Source: Pseudomonadota bacterium (GTDB taxonomy: Bacteria; Pseudomonadota; Gammaproteobacteria; Acidiferrobacterales; UBA6901). Taken from it: a stretch of DNA of 64,000 nucleotides. The stretch covers positions 206,843 to 270,842 of the forward strand of contig JAJYEX010000005.1 in NCBI GenBank assembly GCA_021785515.1, written 5' to 3'. Shown here in pieces: positions 18,980 through 28,641 of the stretch; within the stretch, counting starts at the first letter, position 1, and every line of letters begins with the position of its first letter. Below the pieces are notes generated by a model. It saw only the letters and a program-made list of their open reading frames with translations, was not told the origin of the DNA and made no database searches. Both the position numbers and the translations under genes were made by a program.

Positions 18980-21784
18980 ATGCGCTATACGAAGTCGGAT
19001 TCGGGCAGGCATCAGCGCCTGGCCGCTATTATTCTTGGTGCTGTGGTAACGGTCTCACCGGGACTTGCCTACGGGCTCGGCCTCGGGAGGCTTGTGGTCG
19101 AATCGGGACTGAACGAGCCCCTGAAGGCGTATGTCAGAATCATCGATGCGACGCCCAACAACATCAAGACCCTCAGCCCCAAGCTGGCATCCCCCGCGAT
19201 ATTTGCCGCGGCCGGCATGGATCGCCATGAGTTCCTCTCGCAGATCCACTACAGCGTCACCCTGCACAAGGACGGAAAGTACTATATCGATTTTACGACC
19301 CGCCAAGGGTTCAACGAACCTTTCATACAGACTCTGCTCGAGGTCGACTGGGCCGGGGGTCAGCTGGTTCGCGAATACACCGCCCTGCTGGATCCGCCCC
19401 ATTGGGTGGCCAGCCGGCATCCGGCAATCTCGGCGCCGATCGTAGCAGCATCTGCCGCGGCGCCCACGGGGGTTACCGCCCAGCCCCCAGCACAAACGCC
19501 CGTGGCCACACCTTCACCGTCGCAGCCCGTGGCCGAGCCGCTGCTCGGACCTACCGCAAGCGCGAACGTGGCCTCAAGCGCGACCCCGGTCGTCGGTGCG
19601 GCGCCACAGATTCCGGCAGCCGAAGCGAGCGCAGTTCCGGCACGTAACCGGTCGTTCTGGGCAAATACCACCCGTTATAAGGTCAGGCGGGGAGATACGC
19701 TCAGCGGGATTGCCCACCGCATCACGGCGGACCGAAGCATCAGCCCGCAACAGGTCATGATCGCGCTGCTTCAGTCCAATCCAGATGCGTTCTTCAAACA
19801 TAACGTCAATGATCTGATTTCCGGGAAGATCCTCAAGGTTCCGCCGCGCCAGCAGGTGGTGGCGCTGTCAAAGGCGCAGGCCGCCAGGCAATTCCGGCTC
19901 CAGTTTGATGCATGGCAGGAATACAAGGTGCGACTCGCCGCCGCGAGTCGCGGCATAACGGTGCCGAGCGCGGCCCAGGCGGGGTCCGCGAATACGACCC
20001 CGGCGACTGCGGCGCGGGTTCCTGCAACATCGAAGCCTGCGACGGCAGCGGTCAAGACGAAGGCCGGCACGCCGGTTGCCACAGCGAAAGCCGGGTCGGA
20101 GGGCGGAGCGTTGCTGCGCATCGTCCGCTCCGAGCTGAACTCGGAATCCATCGGCGGCCAGACTGCGGGTCCGGCTGGACCGAAGACGGCCAAGAAGGAG
20201 GCGGCCCAGGAACGCGCGGTGCTCTCGAACAGGATGACCACTCTCGAAGAGCAGATTGACGCGCGCCAGGAAAAGAACAAGGAGCTGAGTCAGAAAGTCG
20301 GCACGATGCGCAAACAGGTGCGGAATACTGCGCGCCTGATCACGGTCGACAACCAGGAACTGGCCCTGGAAGAGAAGAAGGCGGCCGAACCGAAGCCGGT
20401 CGTGAAGCCGGTCGTCAAGCGCCCCGCAGTCAAGAGTCCGGTGGTGCGCAGACCGATCGTGCACCCGCCGTTTCACCACTTCGTCCCGGCGCAGCCGGCA
20501 GGTGAGGGGCTGATAGCCGGTATACTCAGCGGCATCTTGGGCAACCCGCTCACGCTCGCCCTGCTTGGCGGAGTGGTCGTGCTGGGTCTCGGGATTCTGC
20601 TGATGTACTACATGCGACGCCGCCGTGCCAAGGCCGAATTCGAGGAAAGCATCCTGTCGGGCGGCAGTCTGGCTGCTGAGGCCTCGAGCGTTACGGACAG
20701 TGGCAGCCAGGCTGCCGCCAGCGATACCTCGTTCCTGAGTGACTTCAGCCAGGGCGGGATGGGTAATATCCATACCGATGAAGTGGATCCGATTGCCGAA
20801 GCCGAGGTCTACCTGGCCTATGGGCGTGACGAGCAGGCGGAGGAGATTCTGAAGGAGGCGGTCGTCAAGGATCCGCAGCGGCAGGAGCTCAAACAAAAGC
20901 TGCTTGAGATCTACTTGCAGCGCAACGACGTTGTGGCGTTCGAGACCCTGGCCGAGGAGCTGTATGCCCAGATCGAAGGGAAGGGCGGCCGTGTCTGGGA
21001 GAAGGTAGAGGACATGGGCCGCAAGATCAGCCCCGCCAATCCCATGTTCCGCGGCGGTGCTCCGGCTGCCGGCGGGACCCACGCGTTCCGCGGTGCGGGT
21101 ACAGACACCGGTCCGTACGCACCCGTTGGATACGCCGCCGGCGCCGATACGGCCCGGCATGCAGCACCGGCTGCGAAGGCTGCGCCGGAATCCCTTGGTG
21201 CCGGTTTCGCGTCTGCCGGCAAGGCAGCGGGCGATGTTCCGGTCGGGCAAACGATAGCCGCAGATGCGGCCGATACGTCGGCAACCGGCCTGTCGGATGG
21301 CATCAACTTCGACTTCGACATGACTCCGGAGTCAGGTGCAGAGCGGCCGGCTTCGGGGTCCGGCGAGCAGTCACTGGCACCGCTCAGTACGGCCGACAAT
21401 GATTTCGGGCTGGACTACAAGTTTGACAGCACGCTGTCGGCGGCGGACGCCAGCGCACCAAAGGTTGCTGCCACGACGTCAGCGGACGAGCCGGCAATCG
21501 ATTTCGAGGCCGTCACATCGGAGATTCCACGGGCTGATGAGGGCATCGCATTCCTGGCCGATTCGGTCTCCGATGCTCCGGTGTTGGAGTTTGAAGGGGC
21601 GACCGAAGGCGATGCCACGGAACAGCCGCACTGGGATGAAACCACTACGAAGCTGGATCTTGCCAAGGCCTATATCGACATGGGCGATTCCGACGGAGCA
21701 CGCAGCATCCTCGATGAGGTCATTGCCGAAGGAAACGAGAGCCAGAAGAACCAAGCCCGCGAACTGGCTGCCCAGATCGCGTGA
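18980..21784 (+). CDS. fimV: FimV-like polar peptidoglycan-binding protein
   Basis: Inner-membrane protein of 934 aa related to FimV/HubP, which organises cell poles and promotes type IV pilus or type II secretion assembly. From the N-terminus: a signal segment (about 15-32), the FimV periplasmic domain (to about 145), a Pro/Ala-rich linker, a LysM domain (about 233-289, YKVRRGDTLSGIA), a coiled-coil stretch near 400-455, one transmembrane helix in the middle, and a long acidic cytoplasmic tail ending in the FimV C-terminal domain (KLDLAKAYIDMGDSDGARSILDEV). A GTG at 18971 is an alternative start. The position after asd matches other gammaproteobacteria. Confidence 0.95.
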   Translation: MRYTKSDSGRHQRLAAIILGAVVTVSPGLAYGLGLGRLVVESGLNEPLKAYVRIIDATPNNIKTLSPKLASPAIFAAAGMDRHEFLSQIHYSVTLHKDGKYYIDFTTRQGFNEPFIQTLLEVDWAGGQLVREYTALLDPPHWVASRHPAISAPIVAASAAAPTGVTAQPPAQTPVATPSPSQPVAEPLLGPTASANVASSATPVVGAAPQIPAAEASAVPARNRSFWANTTRYKVRRGDTLSGIAHRITADRSISPQQVMIALLQSNPDAFFKHNVNDLISGKILKVPPRQQVVALSKAQAARQFRLQFDAWQEYKVRLAAASRGITVPSAAQAGSANTTPATAARVPATSKPATAAVKTKAGTPVATAKAGSEGGALLRIVRSELNSESIGGQTAGPAGPKTAKKEAAQERAVLSNRMTTLEEQIDARQEKNKELSQKVGTMRKQVRNTARLITVDNQELALEEKKAAEPKPVVKPVVKRPAVKSPVVRRPIVHPPFHHFVPAQPAGEGLIAGILSGILGNPLTLALLGGVVVLGLGILLMYYMRRRRAKAEFEESILSGGSLAAEASSVTDSGSQAAASDTSFLSDFSQGGMGNIHTDEVDPIAEAEVYLAYGRDEQAEEILKEAVVKDPQRQELKQKLLEIYLQRNDVVAFETLAEELYAQIEGKGGRVWEKVEDMGRKISPANPMFRGGAPAAGGTHAFRGAGTDTGPYAPVGYAAGADTARHAAPAAKAAPESLGAGFASAGKAAGDVPVGQTIAADAADTSATGLSDGINFDFDMTPESGAERPASGSGEQSLAPLSTADNDFGLDYKFDSTLSAADASAPKVAATTSADEPAIDFEAVTSEIPRADEGIAFLADSVSDAPVLEFEGATEGDATEQPHWDETTTKLDLAKAYIDMGDSDGARSILDEVIAEGNESQKNQARELAAQIA

Positions 21785-21802
21785 CGGCAGTGCCGCACCC
21801 TT

Positions 21803-21828
21803 CTTCTGCCGCACAAGGCCGGCAGAAG
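21803..21828. terminator. Inverted repeat between convergent fimV and folA
   Basis: CTTCTGCCG (21803-21811) pairs with CGGCAGAAG (21820-21828) around an 8-base loop, between two convergent genes. It could end transcription in both directions, but no clear U tract follows on either side. Confidence 0.45.
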
Positions 21829-21850
21829 GAGGAGAATCAGGGGCGCATGG

Positions 21851-22366
21851 TCACGCTCCTGCGCCAGACCTGCGATCCCACGTGACGAAGCAGTAGTTGA
21901 ACGGATTCTGTTCGTCGGCGAGATGCGCCTCCCGGGCGGTTTCGGTCCAGGCCCGCTCGTCGAATTCCGGGAACAGGGTGTCGCCCTGCACCTGCGCATC
22001 GATCAAGGTCGCGTACAGGCGGTCGGCCAGGCCCAGGGTCTGGGCGTAGAGTGTTGCGCCGCCGATAATGAAGATTTCCGGATTGCCAGCCGTTTTACGC
22101 AGCGCATCCTCAAGAGAACCTGCCACCTCACAACCCTCCGCGCGGTAGTCGGCCTGGCGGGTCACCACGATGTTTTTGCGCCCCGGCAGCGGACGCCCCA
22201 GCGATTCGTAGTTCCTGCGGCCCATAATCACGGGATGACCGAGCGTGAGAAGCCGGAAATGCCGCAAGTCGGCCGGCATGCGCCAGGGCAGGGTGTTGTT
22301 GGCCCCGATAACACGGTTGTTCGCCATTGCCCAAATCAGCGAAATGCGCCCCCGCGCAGCGGTCAT
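21851..22366 (-). CDS. folA: Dihydrofolate reductase
   Basis: NADPH-dependent reduction of dihydrofolate to tetrahydrofolate. At 171 aa it is of normal length. [27 protein letters not shown] includes the active-site acidic residue (Asp in PADL), with [15 protein letters not shown] and [12 protein letters not shown] as cofactor blocks. Its ATG overlaps the thyA stop (ATGA), so the two are translationally coupled and supply and recycle folate for dTMP synthesis together. Confidence 0.98.
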   Translation of the reverse strand: MTAARGRISLIWAMANNRVIGANNTLPWRMPADLRHFRLLTLGHPVIMGRRNYESLGRPLPGRKNIVVTRQADYRAEGCEVAGSLEDALRKTAGNPEIFIIGGATLYAQTLGLADRLYATLIDAQVQGDTLFPEFDERAWTETAREAHLADEQNPFNYCFVTWDRRSGAGA

Positions 22367-23157
22367 ACCGCCACAGCTGCCGCGATAACGGGGTGCGGGT
22401 CGTAATTCAGCAGCTCGAAATCTTCATAGCGGAAATCGAACAGCGATCGGACATCCGGGTTAAGGCGCATTGTCGGCAAGGTCCGCGGTGCGCGCGTGAG
22501 CTGTTCGGTGGCCTGCGCCAGGTGATTGCGGTAGAGGTGGGCGTCACCGAGCGTATGGATGAAATCGCCAGGTTCCAGTCCGCTTACCTGCGCGATCATA
22601 AGGGTGAGCAGGGCGTAGGAAGCAATATTGAACGGTACGCCCAGAAATATGTCGGCGCTGCGCTGATAAAGCTGACAGGACAGCCGGCCCCCAGCCACAT
22701 AGAACTGGAACAGGGTGTGGCAGGGCGGCAGGGCCATGCGGTCGATGTCGGCGACGTTCCAGGCGCTGACTATAAGCCTGCGCGAATCCGGGTTTTCCCT
22801 CAGTTCCCGCAGGATCCAGCTGATCTGATCGATGTGGCGACCATCTGGGGCGGGCCACGACCGCCACTGGTAACCGTAGATCGGTCCCAAGTCGCCGCAT
22901 TCGTCAGCCCACTCGTTCCAGATAGAGACCCCATGTTCGCGCAGATAGCGAACGTTTGTGTCGCCGCTCAGGAACCACAACAGTTCGTGAATGATGGATT
23001 TGAGGTGGACTTTTTTGGTCGTGAGAAGCGGGAAGCCAGCGCTGAGATCGAACCGCATCTGATGGCCGAATATGCTGAGCGTTCCGGTGCCTGTGCGGTC
23101 ACCCTTCTCGGTCCCGTGGGCGAGCACCTGTGCCATCAAATCGAGATATTGCCGCAT
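22363..23157 (-). CDS. thyA: Thymidylate synthase
   Basis: Methylates dUMP to dTMP with methylenetetrahydrofolate, producing dihydrofolate for FolA. The protein is 264 aa, the E. coli size, starting MRQYLDLM at 23157; the longer reading to 23208 adds residues not found in the family. The catalytic cysteine is in [11 protein letters not shown], and [21 protein letters not shown] and [13 protein letters not shown] are standard blocks. It ends overlapping folA. Confidence 0.98.
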   Translation of the reverse strand: MRQYLDLMAQVLAHGTEKGDRTGTGTLSIFGHQMRFDLSAGFPLLTTKKVHLKSIIHELLWFLSGDTNVRYLREHGVSIWNEWADECGDLGPIYGYQWRSWPAPDGRHIDQISWILRELRENPDSRRLIVSAWNVADIDRMALPPCHTLFQFYVAGGRLSCQLYQRSADIFLGVPFNIASYALLTLMIAQVSGLEPGDFIHTLGDAHLYRNHLAQATEQLTRAPRTLPTMRLNPDVRSLFDFRYEDFELLNYDPHPVIAAAVAV

Positions 23158-23364
23158 CGGGACATTGTCCCACGAATTCTGCACCGAATGTAAGGCGGGC
23201 AGGGACACCGTACCGGTGCCAAAGTGGCCGTCTGCAGGGCCGTTCGTCGGCCCGATTGCACATTTAGGGGGATTTCAAGGACGGTATGCCAAAGTGCGGG
23301 ATAAAATCAGGGAAAACAAGCGGTGGTTTGAGCACCGCCGACCGGGTGCCCGGGAGTAGCTGTC

Positions 23365-23988
23365 ATGGAAAAATACTTCTTTATGCGACGCGTGCTGGAG
23401 CTTCTGCACCAGCCGGGGTTTCTCAACAGACTCGCCGCCATTACGCTGCGGGCCATCGCTGGCTTTGTGGTACTCCTGAGCCTGGTCACCTTCTTCAAGG
23501 TGGGCAAGGTCATCTTCGGCTTGCCGCCGAGCGGGATTCTGGGCGGGGTCCTGTTCCTGATCTGCTACTTCCTGGGGATTTACGCCGTGGTCCACACCCT
23601 GATCATCAGGGCGCGTGAGGCGGTCAAGATCGTGGGGTTCGAGTTCAGCACTTTTCCGCTGGTGGCGATCCTTATCAAGACCTGCGGAGAAGTCTTTGCG
23701 GCGTTCGTGAGCCTGGCGGCCGTAGGCGGCGGGATATATGTCTGGTTCACCGGTAAAAGCGTGGCCACCATCCTCGATCCGCTCCAGCGGCTGATACCGG
23801 TATTTGGCGACGCGACCTTTCTTGGAGGAATACAGTTCATCCTCGGGGGCGTCCTCTTGGCGCTGGTTGTCCTCATCGTGAGCTATGCGCTTGCCGAGGC
23901 GGTGAACCTTCTGTCCGAAGCCAAGCGGCGGTTACGCGAGACGGAGCGCGTCTCGGAGCACAGCTTCAAGTTCCGGTCGGGAACCTGA
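23365..23988 (+). CDS. Uncharacterised inner-membrane protein
   Basis: A 207-aa protein with about four hydrophobic segments (near residues 30-50, 58-85, 105-130 and 155-180) and a charged, basic C-terminal tail. No catalytic or transport motif is recognised. The ATG at 23365 follows GGGAG. The gene is divergent from thyA and converges on the DUF302 gene. Its base composition matches the surroundings. Confidence 0.7.
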   Translation: MEKYFFMRRVLELLHQPGFLNRLAAITLRAIAGFVVLLSLVTFFKVGKVIFGLPPSGILGGVLFLICYFLGIYAVVHTLIIRAREAVKIVGFEFSTFPLVAILIKTCGEVFAAFVSLAAVGGGIYVWFTGKSVATILDPLQRLIPVFGDATFLGGIQFILGGVLLALVVLIVSYALAEAVNLLSEAKRRLRETERVSEHSFKFRSGT

Positions 23989-24016
23989 ATTCCCGGCCAC
24001 CCGGCATCCGGCGCTG

Positions 24017-24478
24017 TTACCGGCCGCTGCGGCGGACCGCCCTGAATATCGCCCGTACATCCTGCGCCCATTCTGCAAAGTGTGGTTGCAGCGCGCGTTG
24101 CGGAAAGAGTGTCGCGATTTCCGCCGGATCGGTTGTCAATATGAGCGTATGGTGACGCTCGGCAAAAATCACGATTGACAGCGGCAGGTAGGCGGCGATC
24201 TGTGGATCCAGTGCAGGCAATGCACGCATCTCCGCGGGCTTGGCGAAAAATACGATCTGGTAGGGTGCAGTGGTGTAGCCGTTGGCTTTCAGACCGGCGT
24301 TGACGCGCTGCACCCGGGCTATGGTATAGCCCTGGTGCACGATGCTGTCTTGAAGCTGTACCATCGCTTCCGGAAATGGAAGGTCCACGCGTGCCAGCAG
24401 CAGGCCGGCGGCCCGGGCCGGGGCTAGCGCCAGCACCGCAAGCAGCAGTACGCCGAGAATCGTCTGGCCGCGGCGCAT
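24017..24478 (-). CDS. Secreted DUF302-family protein
   Basis: A 153-aa protein with a cleavable signal peptide (hydrophobic core ILGVLLLAVLALAPARA, cleavage near residue 23), so periplasmic. The rest resembles a single DUF302 domain, a small alpha/beta fold of unknown function. It starts three bases after the stop of the cytochrome c gene, which itself carries a DUF302 domain; the two form an operon and may interact through these domains. Confidence 0.75.
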   Translation of the reverse strand: MRRGQTILGVLLLAVLALAPARAAGLLLARVDLPFPEAMVQLQDSIVHQGYTIARVQRVNAGLKANGYTTAPYQIVFFAKPAEMRALPALDPQIAAYLPLSIVIFAERHHTLILTTDPAEIATLFPQRALQPHFAEWAQDVRAIFRAVRRSGR

Positions 24479-24481
24479 GGC

Positions 24482-25582
24482 TCAGAAGGTCGCCTCCTCG
24501 ATCACATCGCGGTACCGGTGGTACATCTCATCGCAAAGCCGGCTGAGTGCGGCGTTGTTGAACAGCGTACTCAGACGCTTGGGGTTGACCGACATGACCA
24601 GAACCTTGCCGCGGTGCTGGAGCACCGTGATGCGGCAGGGCAGGAATACGCCTACGCGCGGGTCCACCTGCAGCGCGGTGTTGAGAAAGCCGAAGTCGCA
24701 GGAATAGACGATGACCTGGTGTTTGTTTTCCATCCCGGGTGTCACGAATCCCTGATCCAGATACTGGACCCGTATCAGCCGCATGTTGGCTGCCTGGACC
24801 GCATCCTTAAGACGCGCAATAGTCGGCGCAAGCCCATCGGGCGATACGCCCACGATATCCGGCCCCCCTCGGACCGGGGGTGTGGCGGGCTGTGGCCGGT
24901 TCTGGAGGCTGCGGATATAGGCAACGAGATCATCGACGTTCTTCGCCGTCAGTCCTTCCCGGCGGGATGAGGGCATCGGTGTGCCCGCCACACCGCGCAC
25001 CACCGCCGTGCGGATGACGGGATCGGAAGCGGAAGCGAGATATCCCGGGTTGTCGAGTGCCGGCGCCATGATGGGCTGGCTGCGCGGTCGCGAGAGGGTG
25101 ACCCCGGTACTAGGGGCTCCCACGCCGGCGGCGCCGTGACAGAGGGCACAGTGCGCGGCGAACAGGACCGCCCCGCGGGCCGGGTTTCCGGGTTTTCCCG
25201 CACCTACCAGCGTCGCTGGCCGGTTGCCGGCCCAGCGACGAATGTATCGCACCATGCTTCGCAGTTGCGCCCCTGAAAGACGGGGAGACGGCGGCATGAT
25301 GCGCCCGCGACGGCCGTAGCGGATCGTGCGGCGCAGGTAGCGGTTGTCGACATTCTGCTGAAATGAAGGCAGTGAGAGGGGGAGTCCGATTCCGCCCCGG
25401 CCGCGTTCGCCGTGGCAGGCGGCACAGTCCCGATTGTACAGGCGGGCGCCAATGGTGGCCGGACGGGCTGCGGCGATCTGTGGCCCCAGCGCCCAGAAGA
25501 CCACTACGAACGCGCTGCCCGCTCCCAACCGACGGCTGGCCGGCTTTCTTTCCCTCGGCTTTATAGATACGCTTAGGGCCAT
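24482..25582 (-). CDS. Di-haem cytochrome c fused to a DUF302 domain
   Basis: A 366-aa exported protein. After a signal peptide come two class I cytochrome c modules with haem sites CAACH (53-57) and CALCH (145-149); methionines at about 96 (IMPPSP) and 203 (TPMPSS) are the likely axial ligands. Residues from about 238 onward form a DUF302 domain like that of the next gene. Periplasmic electron transfer is expected; the partner is unknown. The ATG at 25582 is preferred since it leaves a short n-region, but it lacks a strong ribosome-binding site and a start at 25606 is possible. It diverges from the SET-domain gene across about 50 bases. Confidence 0.85.
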   Translation of the reverse strand: MALSVSIKPRERKPASRRLGAGSAFVVVFWALGPQIAAARPATIGARLYNRDCAACHGERGRGGIGLPLSLPSFQQNVDNRYLRRTIRYGRRGRIMPPSPRLSGAQLRSMVRYIRRWAGNRPATLVGAGKPGNPARGAVLFAAHCALCHGAAGVGAPSTGVTLSRPRSQPIMAPALDNPGYLASASDPVIRTAVVRGVAGTPMPSSRREGLTAKNVDDLVAYIRSLQNRPQPATPPVRGGPDIVGVSPDGLAPTIARLKDAVQAANMRLIRVQYLDQGFVTPGMENKHQVIVYSCDFGFLNTALQVDPRVGVFLPCRITVLQHRGKVLVMSVNPKRLSTLFNNAALSRLCDEMYHRYRDVIEEATF

Positions 25583-25629
25583 TAATTGGAGTCTCACACA
25601 GACCATGGGACATGTACAGCGCCGGGGCC

Positions 25630-26085
25630 ATGAAGCTCTACATCAGACAGAGTGATCAGCATGGTCAGGGCGTATTTGCCTCGATGCCCATCGCATCCGG
25701 TGAGGCGATCATCGTGTTCACTGGACCTCTGCTGCACCGTTCTGAGGTCGATTTCGGCGATTATCATCTGCAGATCGGCGAGGAGCTGTACCTCGGACCG
25801 TCCGGAAGCGCCGATGACTACATTAATCATTCCTGCCATCCCAACTCCGGGTTCCGTGACGGCCTCACCCTGTATGCGCTGCGCGATATTGCGGCCGGGG
25901 AGGAAATCACATGGGATTACAGCACCGCCATCGATGAGGAGGATTTCCCCGGATTCCCCTGTGCCTGCGGTGCGCCGGGCTGTCGTGGAACAGTCAGATC
26001 CTTCCGGCATCTGCTGCCGGATGTTCAAGCACGCCTGCGCCCCCTGCTGTTGCCCTATCTCAACAGCCGCTATTTCCGGGATTGA
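25630..26085 (+). CDS. SET-domain protein lysine methyltransferase-like
   Basis: A 151-aa protein that is essentially one SET domain with a post-SET tail. Visible are the SAM-binding HGQGVFA (11-17), the knot motif NHSCHPN (66-72), EITWDYS (92-98) with the catalytic-type tyrosine, and a CACG...GC zinc-like tail (111-118). All core SET residues appear present, so methylation of a lysine in some protein is likely, but the target in bacteria is unknown. The start could also be the ATG at 25612. It is divergent from the cytochrome operon. Confidence 0.82.
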   Translation: MKLYIRQSDQHGQGVFASMPIASGEAIIVFTGPLLHRSEVDFGDYHLQIGEELYLGPSGSADDYINHSCHPNSGFRDGLTLYALRDIAAGEEITWDYSTAIDEEDFPGFPCACGAPGCRGTVRSFRHLLPDVQARLRPLLLPYLNSRYFRD

Positions 26086-26498
26086 TGCGGCGACTGTATT
26101 TGGCAGTCACGATGGCGGGTCGAGCGCGCGAGCACCCGGCGGGGAGGGGTTGAAGTGATGGGGCGGCAGCCGGTAATATGTCGTGTTCCCCGGTTTGGGG
26201 ATGATGTCGCCGCGGTTGTTACCTGTGATGCAACCGCACGGCGCCGCGATATCCGCCGCGGGGCTGCCATGGCTGCAGACGGAAGGTCTGTGTGTCCTCC
26301 GGGGCAAGCATCGAAGCTTATCATGGATCCCGCAGTGATCCGTGAAGGTTGCGCGGAAAATATTTTTATTGCGTTTTGACCGTGCAACTAGCCGGTAGGG
26401 GCCTTACCTGTATAATCGGCGCCGGCCACGAGCCTCGCATAGCCTTACAGGTTATCGCGATTTCCGAGTATGATCACAGTATTTTTGGGAGAAGCGAA
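26086..26498. other. Noncoding gap before the small lipoprotein gene
   Basis: About 410 bases without a convincing gene. Two TATAAT-like hexamers (26411-26416 and TATGAT at 26469-26474) precede the lipoprotein gene; the second has TTACAG 18 bases upstream and is the better promoter candidate, but weak. I see no structured RNA. Confidence 0.5.
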
Positions 26499-26738
26499 AT
26501 GAAAAAGTTGCTGGTTCTGTTTGCCATCGCATTCGCGGTTGCCGCATGCCAGAAGAAGACCCCCGAAACTCCGGCTCCGGCACCTGCCGCGCCGGCAACC
26601 CAGAGCGCGCCGGCGATGCCTACCCCGGCCACGACCGCCGCTCCTGCAACGAGCACGGCGCCCGCTAACGGTGGAAGCTCGACAGCTCCAAGCAGCAGTG
26701 GGGCGGCTCCGGCCGGCGGTTCGGGTAGTTCCAACTAA
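26499..26738 (+). CDS. Small Pro/Ala/Ser-rich lipoprotein
   Basis: A 79-aa protein with a type II signal peptide: MKKLLVLFAIAFAVAAC with Cys17 as the lipidation site. The mature part is low-complexity, with alternating Pro, Ala, Thr, Ser and Gly, and probably unfolded. A GGGAGAAG site precedes the ATG. It converges on folD. It resembles the many short lipoproteins of unknown function in gammaproteobacteria. Confidence 0.75.
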   Translation: MKKLLVLFAIAFAVAACQKKTPETPAPAPAAPATQSAPAMPTPATTAAPATSTAPANGGSSTAPSSSGAAPAGGSGSSN

Positions 26739-26794
26739 CCGAATCAGGCGGTAGCAGCTGGCTGAGAAGCTGTCGGACAGTCGGACGGTCGAGG

Positions 26795-27667
26795 TTATAT
26801 CGGTGTCGTAGCCTGACCGGCTGGCTGTTCGGCGGCTTCCAGTGTATTGAGGAGCAGGGTGGCGACCGTCATCGGTCCTACTCCGCCAGGGACCGGCGTG
26901 ATCCACGCCGCGCGCTGTCGCGCGCCTTCAAATTCCACGTCCCCCACCAGGGTGCCATCGGGCCGGCGGTTTATGCCGACATCGATGACCACGCTGCCGG
27001 TCTTGATCCAGTCACCCTTAATAAGGTATGGCTTGCCGACCGCCACCACCAGTATATCGGCGGCGGCAATGTGTGTGGGCAGGTTTTGGGTAAACCGGTG
27101 GCAGATGGTCACCGTGCATCCGGCAAGCAGCAGCTCCAGCGCCATGGGGCGGCCCACCAGATTGGATGCTCCCACGACGACCGCGTGCTGTCCGCGGATC
27201 GCCGTGTTCGTACTTGCCAGCAGGGTCATCACGCCGCGTGGTGTGCAGGGGCGCAACACCGGCATCCGTAGCGCCAGTCTGCCGATGTTGTAGGGATGAA
27301 ATCCGTCGACGTCCTTGCCGGGAAGGATACGTTCAATGACGGTTTGCGGGTCGATATGGGCGGGCAGCGGGAGCTGGACCAGAATCCCGTCCACCCGCGG
27401 GTCGCCATTGAGCTGGTCGATGAGCGCCAGCAACTCCGACTGGGGGGTAGACCCGGATAAGTTGTGGGAGAAGGAGAGGATGCCGGCATCGACGCAGGCT
27501 TTGCGCTTGCTGCGGACATAGACCTGCGATGCGGGGTCTTCTCCGACCATGATCACGGCGAGCCCCGGTGTCCGTTGGCCGCTCTCGCTCAGCCGGAGCA
27601 CCCGCTGCTTGATCTCCGCCTGAAGCGATGCCGCAATCGCCTTGCCATCGATGATGTTTGCGCCCAT
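26795..27667 (-). CDS. folD: Methylenetetrahydrofolate dehydrogenase/cyclohydrolase
   Basis: Bifunctional enzyme interconverting methylene-, methenyl- and formyltetrahydrofolate with NADP. The 290-aa length is usual. Clear blocks are [14 protein letters not shown] (with the catalytic lysine), [26 protein letters not shown] and [17 protein letters not shown] (cofactor loop). It joins thyA, folA and purU in the window in one-carbon metabolism but is not in their operons. Confidence 0.98.
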   Translation of the reverse strand: MGANIIDGKAIAASLQAEIKQRVLRLSESGQRTPGLAVIMVGEDPASQVYVRSKRKACVDAGILSFSHNLSGSTPQSELLALIDQLNGDPRVDGILVQLPLPAHIDPQTVIERILPGKDVDGFHPYNIGRLALRMPVLRPCTPRGVMTLLASTNTAIRGQHAVVVGASNLVGRPMALELLLAGCTVTICHRFTQNLPTHIAAADILVVAVGKPYLIKGDWIKTGSVVIDVGINRRPDGTLVGDVEFEGARQRAAWITPVPGGVGPMTVATLLLNTLEAAEQPAGQATTPI

Positions 27668-27909
27668 GCGTGCCTACTCTCCGCGCCCCCGGAAAGGGGC
27701 GCATCATCGCACGAGCTTAAGCGGAGCGCCAAGTGCCCGTGCGGGCGCCTATCCGTCCCGTCCCTGCCATTGACCGGGGTGGTGGCAGCGCGTATATTTT
27801 GCGCCCTTGCGCGGCGCCGGCATGCTCTCCGGTTGACGGTTACGGGCCAGCGCAGAGGGTGGACCCGGGTACAGCGGGCAGGCACGATGCGGACCGGACC
27901 GCGTGGTCT

Positions 27910-27986
<77 letters not shown>

Positions 27987-28082
27987 ATTTATACTTTTGG
28001 AAAGTTAGGAAGCGTGAGACCGACGGGGACCGCGGGATCGCGGGGAGTTGGGCTCGTGATGTCCGTTGCTCTGACTGGGCAT

Positions 28083-28159
28083 GCGCCCGTAGCTCAACCG
28101 GATAGAGCACCAGCCTTCTAAGCTGGGGGTTACAGGTTCGATTCCTGTCGGGCGCGCCA
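28083..28159 (+). tRNA. tRNA-Arg(TCT)
   Basis: A 77-base cloverleaf with anticodon loop CTTCTAA in a CCAGC/GCTGG stem, encoded CCA, acceptor GCGCCCG/CGGGCGC. Confidence 0.96.
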
Positions 28160-28248
28160 TAAAAGTTGTCCGGCTGGAACGGTCTGGAAGGTGCAAAACA
28201 AGGGCGGGCGAGTTGCCGATGCCCCTTCCTCGACCGACTCGGTTTATG

Positions 28249-28325
28249 GTGAGCGTAGCTCAGCTGGTCAGAGTCCCGGATTGTGATTCCGGTTGTCGTG
28301 GGTTCGAATCCCATCGCTCACCCCA
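28249..28325 (+). tRNA. tRNA-His(GTG)
   Basis: Cloverleaf with anticodon GTG (loop TTGTGAT). The C73 discriminator and a G just upstream (28248) provide the G-1:C73 pair typical of tRNA-His. CCA is encoded. Confidence 0.96.
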
Positions 28326-28350
28326 GTTTTGCCGATGTCAGGCAGTTTGC

Positions 28351-28426
28351 GGGCCGTTAGCTCAGTTGGTAGAGCTGGAGACTCTTAATCTCTAGGTCGT
28401 AGGTTCAAGTCCTACACGGCCCACCA
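28351..28426 (+). tRNA. tRNA-Lys(CTT)
   Basis: A 76-base cloverleaf with anticodon loop CTCTTAA, giving CTT; encoded CCA. The CTT isoacceptor is present; a TTT version is not in this window. Confidence 0.95.
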
Positions 28427-28433
28427 TCCCGCC

Positions 28434-28460
28434 AGGCTCGGTGTCCCGGACACCGAGCCT
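28434..28460. terminator. Long hairpin after tRNA-Lys
   Basis: A near-perfect palindrome: AGGCTCGGTGTCC, one base, then GGACACCGAGCCT. It would form an 11-base stem with a 5-base loop. No U tract follows, so it may be a processing or transcript-end structure within the tRNA cluster. Confidence 0.55.
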
Positions 28461-28556
28461 AAGCCATCCTTCCCGGTCCGCTCTTGCCGGATTCTGCGGC
28501 CCCAGCCGGCCGCCGGGGATCGCAGGACGGGTAGCCCCGGGCGCGGATCCCGGGAC

Positions 28557-28641
28557 GCGAATGTGGCGGAACTGGTAGACGCGCTGGATTTAGGTTCCAG
28601 TGGGGTAACCCGTGGGAGTTCGAGTCTCCCCATTCGCACCA
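28557..28641 (+). tRNA. tRNA-Leu(TAG)
   Basis: An 85-base class II tRNA with a long variable arm, anticodon loop TTTAGGT in a CTGGA/TCCAG stem, and encoded CCA. Last of the cluster, about 120 bases upstream of tig. Confidence 0.96.

Noticed and set aside
19868..21250. Minus-strand 460-codon frame
   Set aside because: Antisense to fimV, whose LysM and C-terminal domains are clear.
26155..26379. 74-codon frame in the gap before the small lipoprotein
   Set aside because: No ribosome-binding site, no family resemblance, and unusual codon use.
28557..28641. tRNA-Leu region as possible protein-coding frame
   Set aside because: The sequence folds as a class II tRNA with encoded CCA; the overlapping frame is a by-product.
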